A DNA stretch of 64,000 nt from CAYSPG01 sp964432885. Lineage in GTDB: Bacteria > Bacteroidota > Bacteroidia > AKYH767-A > OLB10. The notes under the pieces are model-generated. The model worked only from the letters and a program-made list of their open reading frames with translations, searched no databases and had not been told where the DNA came from. Numbering within the stretch: the first letter of the stretch is position 1; every line of letters begins with the position of its first letter. The stretch lies in the NCBI GenBank assembly GCA_964432885.1, contig CAYSPG010000003.1, positions 178,411 to 242,410 of the forward strand, in the 5' to 3' direction. Both the position numbers and the translations under genes were made by a program. This document shows, in pieces, positions 35,401 to 44,173 of this stretch.

Positions 35401-36322
35401 CTATACTTGTTTCGTTTACCAATAAAAACGCATCGGCAAGCGATTGTTCGTTTTCAACATTTAGCGGAGTGTGTTTTGCAAATTTCACAAGGTCGGCAAG
35501 CGTTAGCATATTTTTTAACCGTGTAAAGCTTGATGAGGTCAGATGGTGTGCAAACGATGCATGCATAATTTCATCGGTGGTTTTTTCCATTGCATCAAAA
35601 TGCCAGCGTGCTGAAATATAGTTGCGCAATGTATCCGTAATGCGTGTGTGATAGAGTTTATAATTTCCCTGTTGCCATATTTTTTCCTCTTTTATTTTTT
35701 CTAATTCTTCGATGGCAATTTCGTGCGCAGGCCGTTGGGGTGGGGGAGGTGCTGCCACAACTTCAATATTTTTTTTGCGTCTTGTTAAGTACACAATCAG
35801 CACAGTAATTCCAATTATTAAAAGTCCAATGGCTGCATACATTAAAATTTCCTGCCAGGTGATACCCACTTCAATGGGGCCTTTGATGTCGCGTATGGCT
35901 TTGGTAGTGTCAACAGGAAGTATGTTTACCGTTAGTAGTTGAGGTTGGGTTTCGGCAATGTAGGTGGCGGTATCGCCCGGCATTTTGTAATTGAATGCAA
36001 ACGGTGGGATAACAAAGTAGCCACTGTCAAAAGCTGTTACGGTAAATTTTTGTTCGCGTGTTAGCTTTGTATTATCACCTGTAGCAAGGGTATCAATTTT
36101 TCCTTTGGTAATTATTTCAATTTTGGATAATGTATCGGGTAAGGTTGTCCATGGTACCGAAAGGTTTGCAGGTTGCGTAAGCCTGAGTTTAACTATTGTT
36201 TGCTGACCAATTAAGATACTGTTGGTATCAAGTTGAAGTACTGCACTTACATCCTGCGATTGTCCATTGCCTGATGTGCAGAAAAAAATGGCTGCAAAAA
36301 TTTGTAATATAAAAAGTCTCAC
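35384..36322 (-). CDS. BatD/DUF4381-like membrane protein
   Basis: A protein of about 312 residues with signal peptide MRLFILQIFAAIFFCTSGNGQ from GTG at 36322. A Met at 36349 is possible, but that stretch lies in a copy of the intergenic repeat. A beta-rich extracellular domain (about 25-150) is followed by one helix (about 160-180) and a cytoplasmic tail (YKLYHTRITDTLRNYISARW, TLADLVKFAKHTPLN) that resembles the C-terminal part of BatD/DUF4381 proteins. It lies between the DUF58 gene and batA. Its C-terminal GTNNE residues are encoded by the repeat at 35371-35400. Confidence 0.75.
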   Translation of the reverse strand: MRLFILQIFAAIFFCTSGNGQSQDVSAVLQLDTNSILIGQQTIVKLRLTQPANLSVPWTTLPDTLSKIEIITKGKIDTLATGDNTKLTREQKFTVTAFDSGYFVIPPFAFNYKMPGDTATYIAETQPQLLTVNILPVDTTKAIRDIKGPIEVGITWQEILMYAAIGLLIIGITVLIVYLTRRKKNIEVVAAPPPPQRPAHEIAIEELEKIKEEKIWQQGNYKLYHTRITDTLRNYISARWHFDAMEKTTDEIMHASFAHHLTSSSFTRLKNMLTLADLVKFAKHTPLNVENEQSLADAFLLVNETSIGTNNE

Positions 36323-36330
36323 TTTATAGA

Positions 36331-36363
36331 TTCGTAAATTCGTAATCATTCGTTATCAGTACC
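36331..36363. repeat. Bat-operon junction repeat, copy before the BatD-like gene
   Basis: TTCGTAAATTCGTAATCATT followed by CGTTATCAGTACC. It lies between the DUF58 gene and the BatD-like gene and contains an ATG (36347-36349) that could be mistaken for the BatD-like start. Confidence 0.75.
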
Positions 36364-36364
36364 C

Positions 36365-37261
36365 TTATCTTTTTTCTCGTTTTTTAAACAATGCCATTAA
36401 AGGCTGTATGTAATTTTCGCCTGTGCGTAATTCAACCTTGTCAACACCACACCGCTGAAACAATGCATTTAAATACTGCTCGCGCAACATGCGCTGGCTG
36501 TAATATAAATTGCGCACCGATTTTTCGGATGAGTCAACCCAAATTGTTTTACCTGTTTCGGCATCCTTAAAGTGAATCAATCCAATATCAGGAAGTTCTA
36601 CTTCGCGCTTGTCAACAATTTTTAATGCCACCAGATCATGCTTTTTACTCGCCACCTTTAATGCATCTTCAAGCGGGCTGCGCTTGCTGTTGCTAATGGC
36701 AGCGTCATAAAAATCAGAAACCAAAAATGCAATGCTTCGTTTTTTTATGGCGTTGCTTAAGTACTGAAGCGATACACCAATGTTTGTTCCTTTGCTTTCG
36801 GGCTGAAAGTTTATAAGCTCACGAATAATTCTGAGTATATGCGATTTTCCTTTTTTAGGTGGAATAAATTTTTCGATTTTATCGCTGAAAAGAATCAAGC
36901 CAATTTTATCATTGTTTTGAATTGCCGAAAAAGAAAGTACAGCACACAGTTCAGTTATCAGTTCGCGTTTAAATTGTTTATTGGTTCCAAAATTTCCGGA
37001 GCCGCTAACATCTACCAATAACATCACGTTAAGTTCGCGCTCTTCTTCAAAAATTTTTACATAAGGATGATTAAAGCGTGCAGTTACATTCCAGTCAATC
37101 GAGCGTATGTCGTCTCCATGCTGATATTCTCTTACCTCACTAAATGCCATACCACGGCCTTTGAATGCAGAATGATACTCGCCCGAAAAAATCTGGTTTG
37201 ACAGACCACGGGTTTTTATTTCAATCTTACGTACTTTTTTTAGTAGTTCTGTAGTTTCCAT
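36365..37261 (-). CDS. DUF58 protein of the Bat operon
   Basis: A protein of 298 residues from ATG at 37261 (METTELLKKVRKIEIKTRGL). The frame continues upstream through a repeat copy, which is unlikely to be coding. The DUF58 core is GRGMAFSEVREYQHGDDIRSIDWNVTAR (about 35-62), followed by a VWA-like segment LLVDVSGSGNFG. No membrane helix is present. DUF58 proteins accompany MoxR ATPases and may be their substrates or partners. The next gene starts about 40 bp downstream. Confidence 0.9.
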   Translation of the reverse strand: METTELLKKVRKIEIKTRGLSNQIFSGEYHSAFKGRGMAFSEVREYQHGDDIRSIDWNVTARFNHPYVKIFEEERELNVMLLVDVSGSGNFGTNKQFKRELITELCAVLSFSAIQNNDKIGLILFSDKIEKFIPPKKGKSHILRIIRELINFQPESKGTNIGVSLQYLSNAIKKRSIAFLVSDFYDAAISNSKRSPLEDALKVASKKHDLVALKIVDKREVELPDIGLIHFKDAETGKTIWVDSSEKSVRNLYYSQRMLREQYLNALFQRCGVDKVELRTGENYIQPLMALFKKREKR

Positions 37262-37281
37262 TTCATGCATTATATCTAGTG

Positions 37282-37375
37282 GTACGAATAACGAATGGTT
37301 ACGAATTTGCAAATTGCGGTAAATAGAAATCTGAATTTCTTATTCGTAAATTCGTAACCATTCGTTGTTCGTACT
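37282..37375. repeat. Inverted pair of the Bat-operon junction repeat
   Basis: GTACGAATAACGAATGGTTA (from 37282) and its reverse complement (ending at 37375) form arms of about 28-33 bp around a loop of about 33 nt. The structure lies between moxR and the DUF58 gene. The moxR stop codon touches the outer edge of the right arm. Confidence 0.75.
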
Positions 37376-38360
37376 AAGGTACTTCAACCACATTAAGCAC
37401 TTCATTTATCACCATATCCGTAGTATAATTCTCTGCTTCGGCTTCGTAGGTTAAGCCAATGCGGTGGCGCATTACGTCATGAGCAACAGCACGCACATCT
37501 TCAGGTATTACATATCCTCTGCGCTTGATAAATGCATACGCTTTACTTGCCAATGCCAGATTTATGCTTGCACGGGGCGACCCGCCATAATTAATAAGTT
37601 GCGAAAGGTTTGCCAGTTTATTTTCGTTTGGAAAACGAGTGGTAAAAACAATATCTACAATATACTTTTCAATTTTCTCGTCCATATACACTTCTTTAAC
37701 AAGCTTTCGTGCTTTTAAAATATCATCGGTTTTAAGTATGGTATTTGTTTTTACACTTTCAGCAGCCAGGTTTTGGCGGATGATTAATTTTTCTTCTTCT
37801 TTATTAGGATAACCTATTACAACCTTTAGCATAAAGCGGTCAAGCTGTGCTTCGGGCAGTGGATATGTTCCTTCCTGCTCAATGGGGTTTTGTGTAGCAA
37901 GTACAAGAAAAGGTTCTTCCAGTCTAAAAGTTTCTTCGCCAATGGTTATTTGTTTTTCCTGCATGGCTTCAAGCAATGCACTTTGCACCTTGGCGGGAGC
38001 ACGGTTTATTTCATCGGCCAAAATAAAGTTGGCAAAGATGGGGCCCTTGCGCACCTTAAACTCTTCGCTTTTTTGATTATATATAAGTGTTCCCAACAAA
38101 TCGGCAGGCAGCAAGTCGGGGGTAAACTGCACGCGGCTAAACTTTGCATGTATGGCCGATGCAAGAGATTTTATGGCAAGTGTTTTTGCAAGGCCGGGTA
38201 CGCCTTCAAGCAAAATGTGTCCGTTGCTAAGCAGGCCAATAAGCAGCCGCTCGGTCATATACTTTTGCCCAATGATAACTTTGCCAAGTTCCATCTGCAA
38301 TAAATCAATAAACTCGCTTTCGCGCTGAATTTTTTCGTTAATCTCACGTATGTCAAACAT
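37374..38360 (-). CDS. moxR: MoxR-family AAA+ ATPase
   Basis: A 328-residue MoxR ATPase. Walker A is EGVPGLAKTLAIKSLA (about 54-69), Walker B with sensor is FILADEINRAPAKVQSALLEAMQE (about 111-134), and sensor 1 is LVLATQNPIEQEGTYPLPEAQLDRF. MoxR proteins act as chaperone-like ATPases on VWA-domain partners, which here are the DUF58, BatA and BatB proteins. It is the first gene of the bat operon. The upstream divergent region (38361-38538) also serves the propeller gene at 38539. Confidence 0.93.
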   Translation of the reverse strand: MFDIREINEKIQRESEFIDLLQMELGKVIIGQKYMTERLLIGLLSNGHILLEGVPGLAKTLAIKSLASAIHAKFSRVQFTPDLLPADLLGTLIYNQKSEEFKVRKGPIFANFILADEINRAPAKVQSALLEAMQEKQITIGEETFRLEEPFLVLATQNPIEQEGTYPLPEAQLDRFMLKVVIGYPNKEEEKLIIRQNLAAESVKTNTILKTDDILKARKLVKEVYMDEKIEKYIVDIVFTTRFPNENKLANLSQLINYGGSPRASINLALASKAYAFIKRRGYVIPEDVRAVAHDVMRHRIGLTYEAEAENYTTDMVINEVLNVVEVP

Positions 38361-38463
38361 AATTTTTTTGTTTTTAAAACGGGTGCAAGTATAAATTTTG
38401 GCGGTTAAAAAAAGAATGAACCCGCCTGTTAAAAATTGTTAATGGTTAAGGGCGGCAAATATA

Positions 38464-38518
38464 GTTGGAATGCGCACTTTTAAAATAGTAATTCCAACGT
38501 AGTTTTTAAATACTTTTG
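38464..38518 (+). promoter_or_regulatory. Promoter region of the T9SS propeller gene
   Basis: TACTTTTG (38511-38518) matches the Bacteroidota -7 element, 20 bp before the ATG. Upstream lies an 8-bp inverted repeat GTTGGAAT (38464-38471) with ATTCCAAC (38491-38498) that could be an operator. No clear -33 box. Confidence 0.45.
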
Positions 38519-38538
38519 AATGGATTTAAACTAACGGC

Positions 38539-40272
38539 ATGAACAAAATCGTATTACCGCTACTTGGTTTTTTATTAGTTTCCTTTTTTACCCATGCACA
38601 AAGTTTTGTGTGGGCAAAACAATTTGGCGGTGCCAGCGGAACACAAAATGTGGATGTGTATGCAATGACAACCGATCCATGGGGAAATATAATTACCGTT
38701 GGCGATTTTTCGGGTACTGCCGATTTTGATGCAGGCACAGGAATTTATAATATGACAAGTGCAGGCACGGTGGATATATTTATTTTAAAATCCGATGCAA
38801 ATGGTAATTTTATCTGGGCCAAACAAATTGGAGCAACCATGCATAGTTATGCAAGAAGTGTAGCTACCGATGCTTTTGGAAATATTTATTTCACTGGCCA
38901 AATACCAAATACTGTTGATGTTGACCCCGGCACGGGAATTTATTTGCTTGGCGGTAGCAACTCAGGCTATGATATATTAGTTGAAAAGTTGGATTTAAAC
39001 GGAAACTTTGTTTGGGCTGGCTCAATGGGAGGGCTTTATCATTGCAGGGGTTTCTCGGTAGCACTTGATAATTTTGGAGGAGTGTATTTTACTGGTGATT
39101 TTACCGATTCAATTGATTGCGATTTTGGAACGGGAACATTTTGGCTGGTACCTTATATGGGTACTATAGGAGCACACGATGCTTTTATTTTAAAAACGGA
39201 TGTAAATGGAAATTTTATTTGGGCTAAAAATATTGGAGGCTACGACCATGATTATGCTTACACTATTAAAACAGATGCTTTGGGTAATGTAATCATAGGT
39301 GGAATGTTCAGGCAAACGGTTGACTTTAATCCCAATGCAGGAATAAATAATTTAACTTCAATTGGATTTACAGATGCCTATATTTTAAAACTCGACCCAG
39401 GTGGAAATTATATTTGGGCAAAACAGTTTGGTTGCCCGGGCAGTACTTCAACTATAGTGGGTCAATTATGTGTTGATAGCGTTAATAATGTTTATTCAAC
39501 AGGAAGTTTTGTGTCTAATACTGATTTTGATCCCGGGCCGGGAACTTTTTATTTAAACTCAGCAGGTATGAATGATGTATTTATATCAAAGTTAGATAGT
39601 GCCGGAAATTTTGGTTGGGCAAAATCAGTAGGCTCACCAAAATGGGATGGAGTAACCAGCATCGCGCTTGATGCGAATGAAGATGTAATTGTTGTCGGTG
39701 CTTTTTCCGATACCGCTGACTTTGACCCAAGTGCTTCAGTGTTTAATCTTTATTGCAATGCCAACAATACAAACACATTTGTTTTAAGATTAGACAACGC
39801 AGGTGGTTTTATAAATGCGTTTCAGCTAAAATCAAATTCTGCAACATCTGCAACTTCCCTTGCCATTACTACTTCCAATGAACTGCTGCTTGCAGGATCT
39901 TTTAGAGACACTGCCGACTTTGACCCCGGAACAGGAATTTATCAAATGATTTCTACTGGAAACCGTGACGGGTTTATTTTAAAACTTGGAATACCAACAG
40001 GAATTCAAAATGATTTTGAAAATGATTTTATGATTTACCCAAATCCGTTTAACAATGAAATTACAATTGAATTTTTGCCGGCAATAAAATCATCAGATGC
40101 AAATCTTATTCTTACCGATTTGGCAGGGCGAAGAATTTTTGAATCAGCTATTTTTTTATCTGATAATCAGAGAAAGCTTACCTTAAAAACAACTACACTG
40201 CATAAAGGCATTTATTTTTTAGAACTAAAAAATGCGCAATCATATTTCGTGCAAAAAATAATAAAGCACTAA
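38539..40272 (+). CDS. Secreted propeller-repeat protein with T9SS type A sorting domain
   Basis: A 577-residue protein with signal peptide ending FTHAQ. The body is a run of about eight SBBP-like repeats of about 50-60 residues, each with a WAKQFGG-like strand, a DxxGN turn and a TxDFDPGTG loop (for example TVDVDPGTGIYLLGGSNSGYD and DFDPGPGTFYLNSAGMNDVF). This suggests a beta-propeller. The C-terminus is a type A sorting domain (MIYPNPFNNEITIEFLP ... HKGIYFLELKNAQ). It would be exported by T9SS to the surface; the ligand is unknown. Confidence 0.87.
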   Translation: MNKIVLPLLGFLLVSFFTHAQSFVWAKQFGGASGTQNVDVYAMTTDPWGNIITVGDFSGTADFDAGTGIYNMTSAGTVDIFILKSDANGNFIWAKQIGATMHSYARSVATDAFGNIYFTGQIPNTVDVDPGTGIYLLGGSNSGYDILVEKLDLNGNFVWAGSMGGLYHCRGFSVALDNFGGVYFTGDFTDSIDCDFGTGTFWLVPYMGTIGAHDAFILKTDVNGNFIWAKNIGGYDHDYAYTIKTDALGNVIIGGMFRQTVDFNPNAGINNLTSIGFTDAYILKLDPGGNYIWAKQFGCPGSTSTIVGQLCVDSVNNVYSTGSFVSNTDFDPGPGTFYLNSAGMNDVFISKLDSAGNFGWAKSVGSPKWDGVTSIALDANEDVIVVGAFSDTADFDPSASVFNLYCNANNTNTFVLRLDNAGGFINAFQLKSNSATSATSLAITTSNELLLAGSFRDTADFDPGTGIYQMISTGNRDGFILKLGIPTGIQNDFENDFMIYPNPFNNEITIEFLPAIKSSDANLILTDLAGRRIFESAIFLSDNQRKLTLKTTTLHKGIYFLELKNAQSYFVQKIIKH

Positions 40273-40277
40273 AAAAA

Positions 40278-41660
40278 TCAGGCAATGTTTTCGAGCACTT
40301 TTTTCCTGTCTGAATTGATAGTTTCTTTTGCTACTGAAAACATAAACGTGCAACCCTCACCCATTTTTGATTGTACAGTTATGTTACCGCCCAGGCTTGT
40401 TACAATACGTTTGGCAATTGAAAGGCCAATGCCGCGTGTGTCAACGGTGTCGCGCGGATTAAGTGTTTGAAAAATAACAAATATTTTTTCGAAGTATTTT
40501 TCTTCGATGCCGGGGCCATTATCGGCAACAGAAAAATTCCAATGAATTTGGTCTTCGGTAGCCGAAACAGTAATTTCGGTTTGGGTGCTATTGGCATGCG
40601 TAATACTGTTTTGAATAAGCTCAGAAAAAACCTGTTGTAATTTTAGCTTGTCGGATTTTACCAATGGCATGGGGCCGCTTATTTTTAACGTACAGCTATC
40701 GGGTATGTTAAGTTTATGTGCTATTTCATGTATCAGCAGTCCGGTGTCAACCGGTTCAATCACATCCTGGCTGCGGCCTGATTTGGTGTATTGCAACAAG
40801 CCGTTAATTAAATTTTCCATGCGCTGAACCCTTCCTTTTATCAAAGAAAAATTGCTTTTTTGTTCTTCGTTTAAAGTTTTATTTAAATCCCTTTCTGTTA
40901 AATCGGTTAGCGAGCCAATGGCGCGCAAGGGTGCTTTAAGGTCGTGCGACATCACGTTGGCAAATTTTTCCAGTTCGCTATTGGTTTCCTTAAGTGTTTT
41001 GTTGTATTCGGTAAGCAGGCTGTTTTTGCGCTGCAGTTCATCACGGTTTTTGGTAATGTTTTTTATGATAATTAATTTTCCTTTTTCAAGATAGGAGTGA
41101 ACAAATGCAAGCATTAAAAACACAAGCACAAAATTTATCAGGAAGTCGCGGTTAATTAGCGAAACCTCGTTGTTCATCATATCAAAATTTGCCCAGTTGG
41201 TGGTGCTGCTAATTATAAAAACATACGTGATGTGCGCTATGGCTGCCGCGGTAAAGTAGCGGCCAATTTTTTTTCCAAGCAAGGCGTATGAGTAAATAAC
41301 AATGATGGTAAAGTAAACCGAGCCCGATGTGCGAATGCCACCTGATTTATACATAACCAGGTGCAGCAGTGCAAAGGCAGTGATTAATGAAATGAGGTAC
41401 GCTTTTTTAAGTTGCGCTGTGGATTTAAGAAAAAGGAAATTGGCAAGCAGGATACAGGATGTAAAAAAAATAAGCCAGTGAAACAAGCCGGGCTTGCCCA
41501 CACCCATTGACAGTTGAAAAAAAGCAACAAGCGCAACGGCCGAAGCTGTAAGCGAAAAAATACGAAACAACACAAACTGCTGCCGGTGCAAAATATCCTG
41601 CCTGTCTATCTGCAACAGCACATCTCCTTTTAAAAGATATTTTTTTATCCGGCCTTTCAT
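40278..41660 (-). CDS. Orphan membrane sensor histidine kinase
   Basis: A 460-residue kinase with about six membrane helices (residues 28-190), a short coiled coil (198-232), then the dimerisation/phosphoacceptor domain with H-box FANVMSHDLKAPLRAIGSL (His about 239), N-box ELIQNSITHAN and G-boxes ADNGPGIEEKYFEKIF and RGIGLSIAKRI. The membrane part resembles a 6-helix sensor with no extracellular domain. No response regulator gene is next to it, so its partner lies elsewhere. It ends 5 bp from the convergent propeller gene. Confidence 0.9.
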   Translation of the reverse strand: MKGRIKKYLLKGDVLLQIDRQDILHRQQFVLFRIFSLTASAVALVAFFQLSMGVGKPGLFHWLIFFTSCILLANFLFLKSTAQLKKAYLISLITAFALLHLVMYKSGGIRTSGSVYFTIIVIYSYALLGKKIGRYFTAAAIAHITYVFIISSTTNWANFDMMNNEVSLINRDFLINFVLVFLMLAFVHSYLEKGKLIIIKNITKNRDELQRKNSLLTEYNKTLKETNSELEKFANVMSHDLKAPLRAIGSLTDLTERDLNKTLNEEQKSNFSLIKGRVQRMENLINGLLQYTKSGRSQDVIEPVDTGLLIHEIAHKLNIPDSCTLKISGPMPLVKSDKLKLQQVFSELIQNSITHANSTQTEITVSATEDQIHWNFSVADNGPGIEEKYFEKIFVIFQTLNPRDTVDTRGIGLSIAKRIVTSLGGNITVQSKMGEGCTFMFSVAKETINSDRKKVLENIA

Positions 41661-41698
41661 TTACCCCGTTTACGAAAAACAGGGGTAAAAGTTTGGTT

Positions 41699-42844
41699 TT
41701 AAAAATTAAAATCACGGGGTTCGTTGTTTAACTCACGACCTCTTAAAACCATGTCGGAATACCAGTTTTTATCACTATCATCATAATCGGATACAGCTTT
41801 TTTTGAAAAAATATTTAATGAATGATTAAGTAAGTATTGCTGGTAAGCAACAGGCAGCGCTTCATTAATTTTTGTGACCATAAATTTTTGAGCGGCCTTA
41901 TGAATGGCTTCTTTCCAGTCAAACCAACTCTCGATAGGGACATCGCAATACGCACTTTCTAAAATTTCAAAATCCTCTTCCAGCAAATCATCATATTCAG
42001 AAAATGACCGTTCGCCACCAAACCGTTTAAAAACCTCTTGTGTTTGCTTATCTTCAAATGTGTTTACAAACCAGGTAAGCCATCCCTTCTTATGCGAATT
42101 CAAATAGGGCCGCTTGTCGGTGGTGTCGGATGAAATTATTCCGGTATCATTTGTAACAGCTTTAATAATGTCTTGTTGTTCCTGCTCCTGTTTTGCTTTT
42201 GAAAAATGCTCTTTGCGCCAAAGTTTCAGGTAAAACTCTTCTTTATCGCCCCTTATATCAGGAAGCAATAAATAGGATGATGCACCGGTGCGCCCGTTGT
42301 AAAAATCGTACCATTCAGGAAAATTGCGGTTTTCGCCATCGGTGTTGTATGCTTCTTTTATCTCGCGGTAGTTTTGCCAACTTTCCCAACTGTATTCCTC
42401 AAACTCAAAATTGGACGATTGCATGTACTGCATATAAATATTTAGTTCATTTTCTGAAATGGGTTCAAGAAAAGGGCAATTTAAAATATTTTTTTCCCAG
42501 TAAATAAAATCATACGTTACTCTTATTTCAGGCAATTGAATTTTTTCGGCACGCCACAGGCATTGCAAGTCAAATAATTTTTTTTGCAAAATTTCCTCAA
42601 GGCATTTGCCTGCATTGTTTATCCATTTAAGGTCTTCCCGTTCTATCCATTCTTTCATTTTAGGCCCCCATTCAATCCATCGTACTTTAGCGCGCGCATA
42701 ATCTTTTGTAAACCCATCGCGGCTGGTAGGATAAATGGTTTGGAGCAAATCACAAAAAATTTTATTGGTCTTGAGTTCTTCAATTATTTCCTGTTCTTTG
42801 TGCTGCCGCCAAATAGCTTTATTTTTTTCTTCTTCGTGATTCAT
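41699..42844 (-). CDS. Protein of unknown function, tandem paralogue 1
   Basis: A 381-residue soluble protein without signal peptide or membrane helix, rich in Trp, Lys and Glu. It is clearly related to the next gene upstream (42859-44121). Shared features include a CLEEILQKKLFDLQCLWRAEKIQLPEI segment (matching CLIFILKKKLFNLKCRWVAGEMDLPHI), an EPISENEL/EPINQKEL step, and an ending with LP-x2-Y-x2-YL and EP-x2-F-x-F. I recognise no domain. It ends 38 bp before the histidine kinase, and the two may be co-transcribed. Confidence 0.7.
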   Translation of the reverse strand: MNHEEEKNKAIWRQHKEQEIIEELKTNKIFCDLLQTIYPTSRDGFTKDYARAKVRWIEWGPKMKEWIEREDLKWINNAGKCLEEILQKKLFDLQCLWRAEKIQLPEIRVTYDFIYWEKNILNCPFLEPISENELNIYMQYMQSSNFEFEEYSWESWQNYREIKEAYNTDGENRNFPEWYDFYNGRTGASSYLLLPDIRGDKEEFYLKLWRKEHFSKAKQEQEQQDIIKAVTNDTGIISSDTTDKRPYLNSHKKGWLTWFVNTFEDKQTQEVFKRFGGERSFSEYDDLLEEDFEILESAYCDVPIESWFDWKEAIHKAAQKFMVTKINEALPVAYQQYLLNHSLNIFSKKAVSDYDDSDKNWYSDMVLRGRELNNEPRDFNF

Positions 42845-42858
42845 ATCAGTGTAAGCTT

Positions 42859-44121
42859 TTAAGATGGTAAATTTTCTTTTTTCAAAAAATCAAAATTTTC
42901 AGGTTCGCCCAAGAGTTTACGTGCCTGCAGTATGTGGCTATTAAACTCTGTTGAATAGTTGCGGGTAGATTCGTATTCACTGGTTTTCCAGTCAAATGGT
43001 TTTTTGTTAGTTACACAACTTAAATACTCTTCGTAAATTAAAGGAAGCGTTTCCAGTGTCATTTTTTTTTCATAAGATTTAAAGGCGCTTTTAATTGCCT
43101 TCCTGTAATCGGTATTGGCCTCTATCGGAACCCATTGTTTAGCTTCTTTTAAAATTATTTTATCCATTTCAATTTGCTCGGTAAACTCTCTTCTTTTATC
43201 CCACTCTTTTACAGATTTATAATACTGTTGTATTTCTTTTGTTTCTATCTGTGCAACCAGTTTTGCCATTTTATCTCTTTCATAAACCGATATAGACTCA
43301 TACTTTACCTGGTTTTTTTCTCTTTCCTGGTTAATGGCTTTTAAATGTTCAAAATGGGCTTTTAGTTTTTCAGCATCACTTCGCAATTCATTGCGCTGTT
43401 TTCGGTCTAACAATACAATGTATTTTTTTTGGTTTTCATTAAATGTGTGCCATTGTATTTCTTTGGTATAAATGTGAACATAGTCGCTTTCAAGTTCCAT
43501 GCGTAATAGTGGTAATTCAAGCAAATGGCCGGTATCAAAAGTGCTATCGTATATTTTGTAAAAGGTGGGGTAATCATCGGTCAAACCGGTTTCGGGCCTA
43601 AGATCCGTAACCTTGTACTTGTGGTAATGATCTAATAGTATATTTCCTTCATAGGAATTAAATTTCGCATCTTCGTTTTGGTAATAGTCAATAAAGCACA
43701 ACAACTCTTTTTGGTTTATTGGTTCCAGTACTTCTGCGGCCTTGTTCAAATCATAAAGCAGCGATTGAAAATCATACGAGCTTTCGATATGCGGCAAATC
43801 CATTTCGCCTGCAACCCAACGGCATTTAAGGTTAAACAGCTTTTTTTTTAAGATAAAAATCAGGCATTCAACCGCTGTATTTCGCCATCGGTTTTTTTTA
43901 CTTTTTAAATTTTTTTGTATGCTATCGGCATACTTATACCAATTGGCTTTTTGGCTGGCATAATAGGTGCTGAAATTTTGTACCGATTGGGCATTATAGG
44001 TTTTAAAAAAATTTACAAACCTTTCTTCGGTTTTTAAATCATTTAATGTTTGGTTATAGATATTGCTGATTTTTGTTTTTTCATCAATCTCTTTTTTATG
44101 AAAATCATCATTTGCTCCCAT
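42859..44121 (-). CDS. Protein of unknown function, tandem paralogue 2
   Basis: A 420-residue paralogue of the protein at 41699-42844. The start at 44121 (MGANDDFHKKEID) is chosen because the upstream part of the frame would overlap the end of asnB by 32 bp and encodes a different composition. Compared with its neighbour it carries an extra charged segment, probably coiled coil, at about residues 225-310. No domain is recognised. It is 14 bp from the next gene and 52 bp after asnB. Confidence 0.7.
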   Translation of the reverse strand: MGANDDFHKKEIDEKTKISNIYNQTLNDLKTEERFVNFFKTYNAQSVQNFSTYYASQKANWYKYADSIQKNLKSKKNRWRNTAVECLIFILKKKLFNLKCRWVAGEMDLPHIESSYDFQSLLYDLNKAAEVLEPINQKELLCFIDYYQNEDAKFNSYEGNILLDHYHKYKVTDLRPETGLTDDYPTFYKIYDSTFDTGHLLELPLLRMELESDYVHIYTKEIQWHTFNENQKKYIVLLDRKQRNELRSDAEKLKAHFEHLKAINQEREKNQVKYESISVYERDKMAKLVAQIETKEIQQYYKSVKEWDKRREFTEQIEMDKIILKEAKQWVPIEANTDYRKAIKSAFKSYEKKMTLETLPLIYEEYLSCVTNKKPFDWKTSEYESTRNYSTEFNSHILQARKLLGEPENFDFLKKENLPS

Positions 44122-44173
44122 AAGGTAAATCTTAACTTCCAAATGTAATACAAAGCAATAAGAAAAAAACGGG

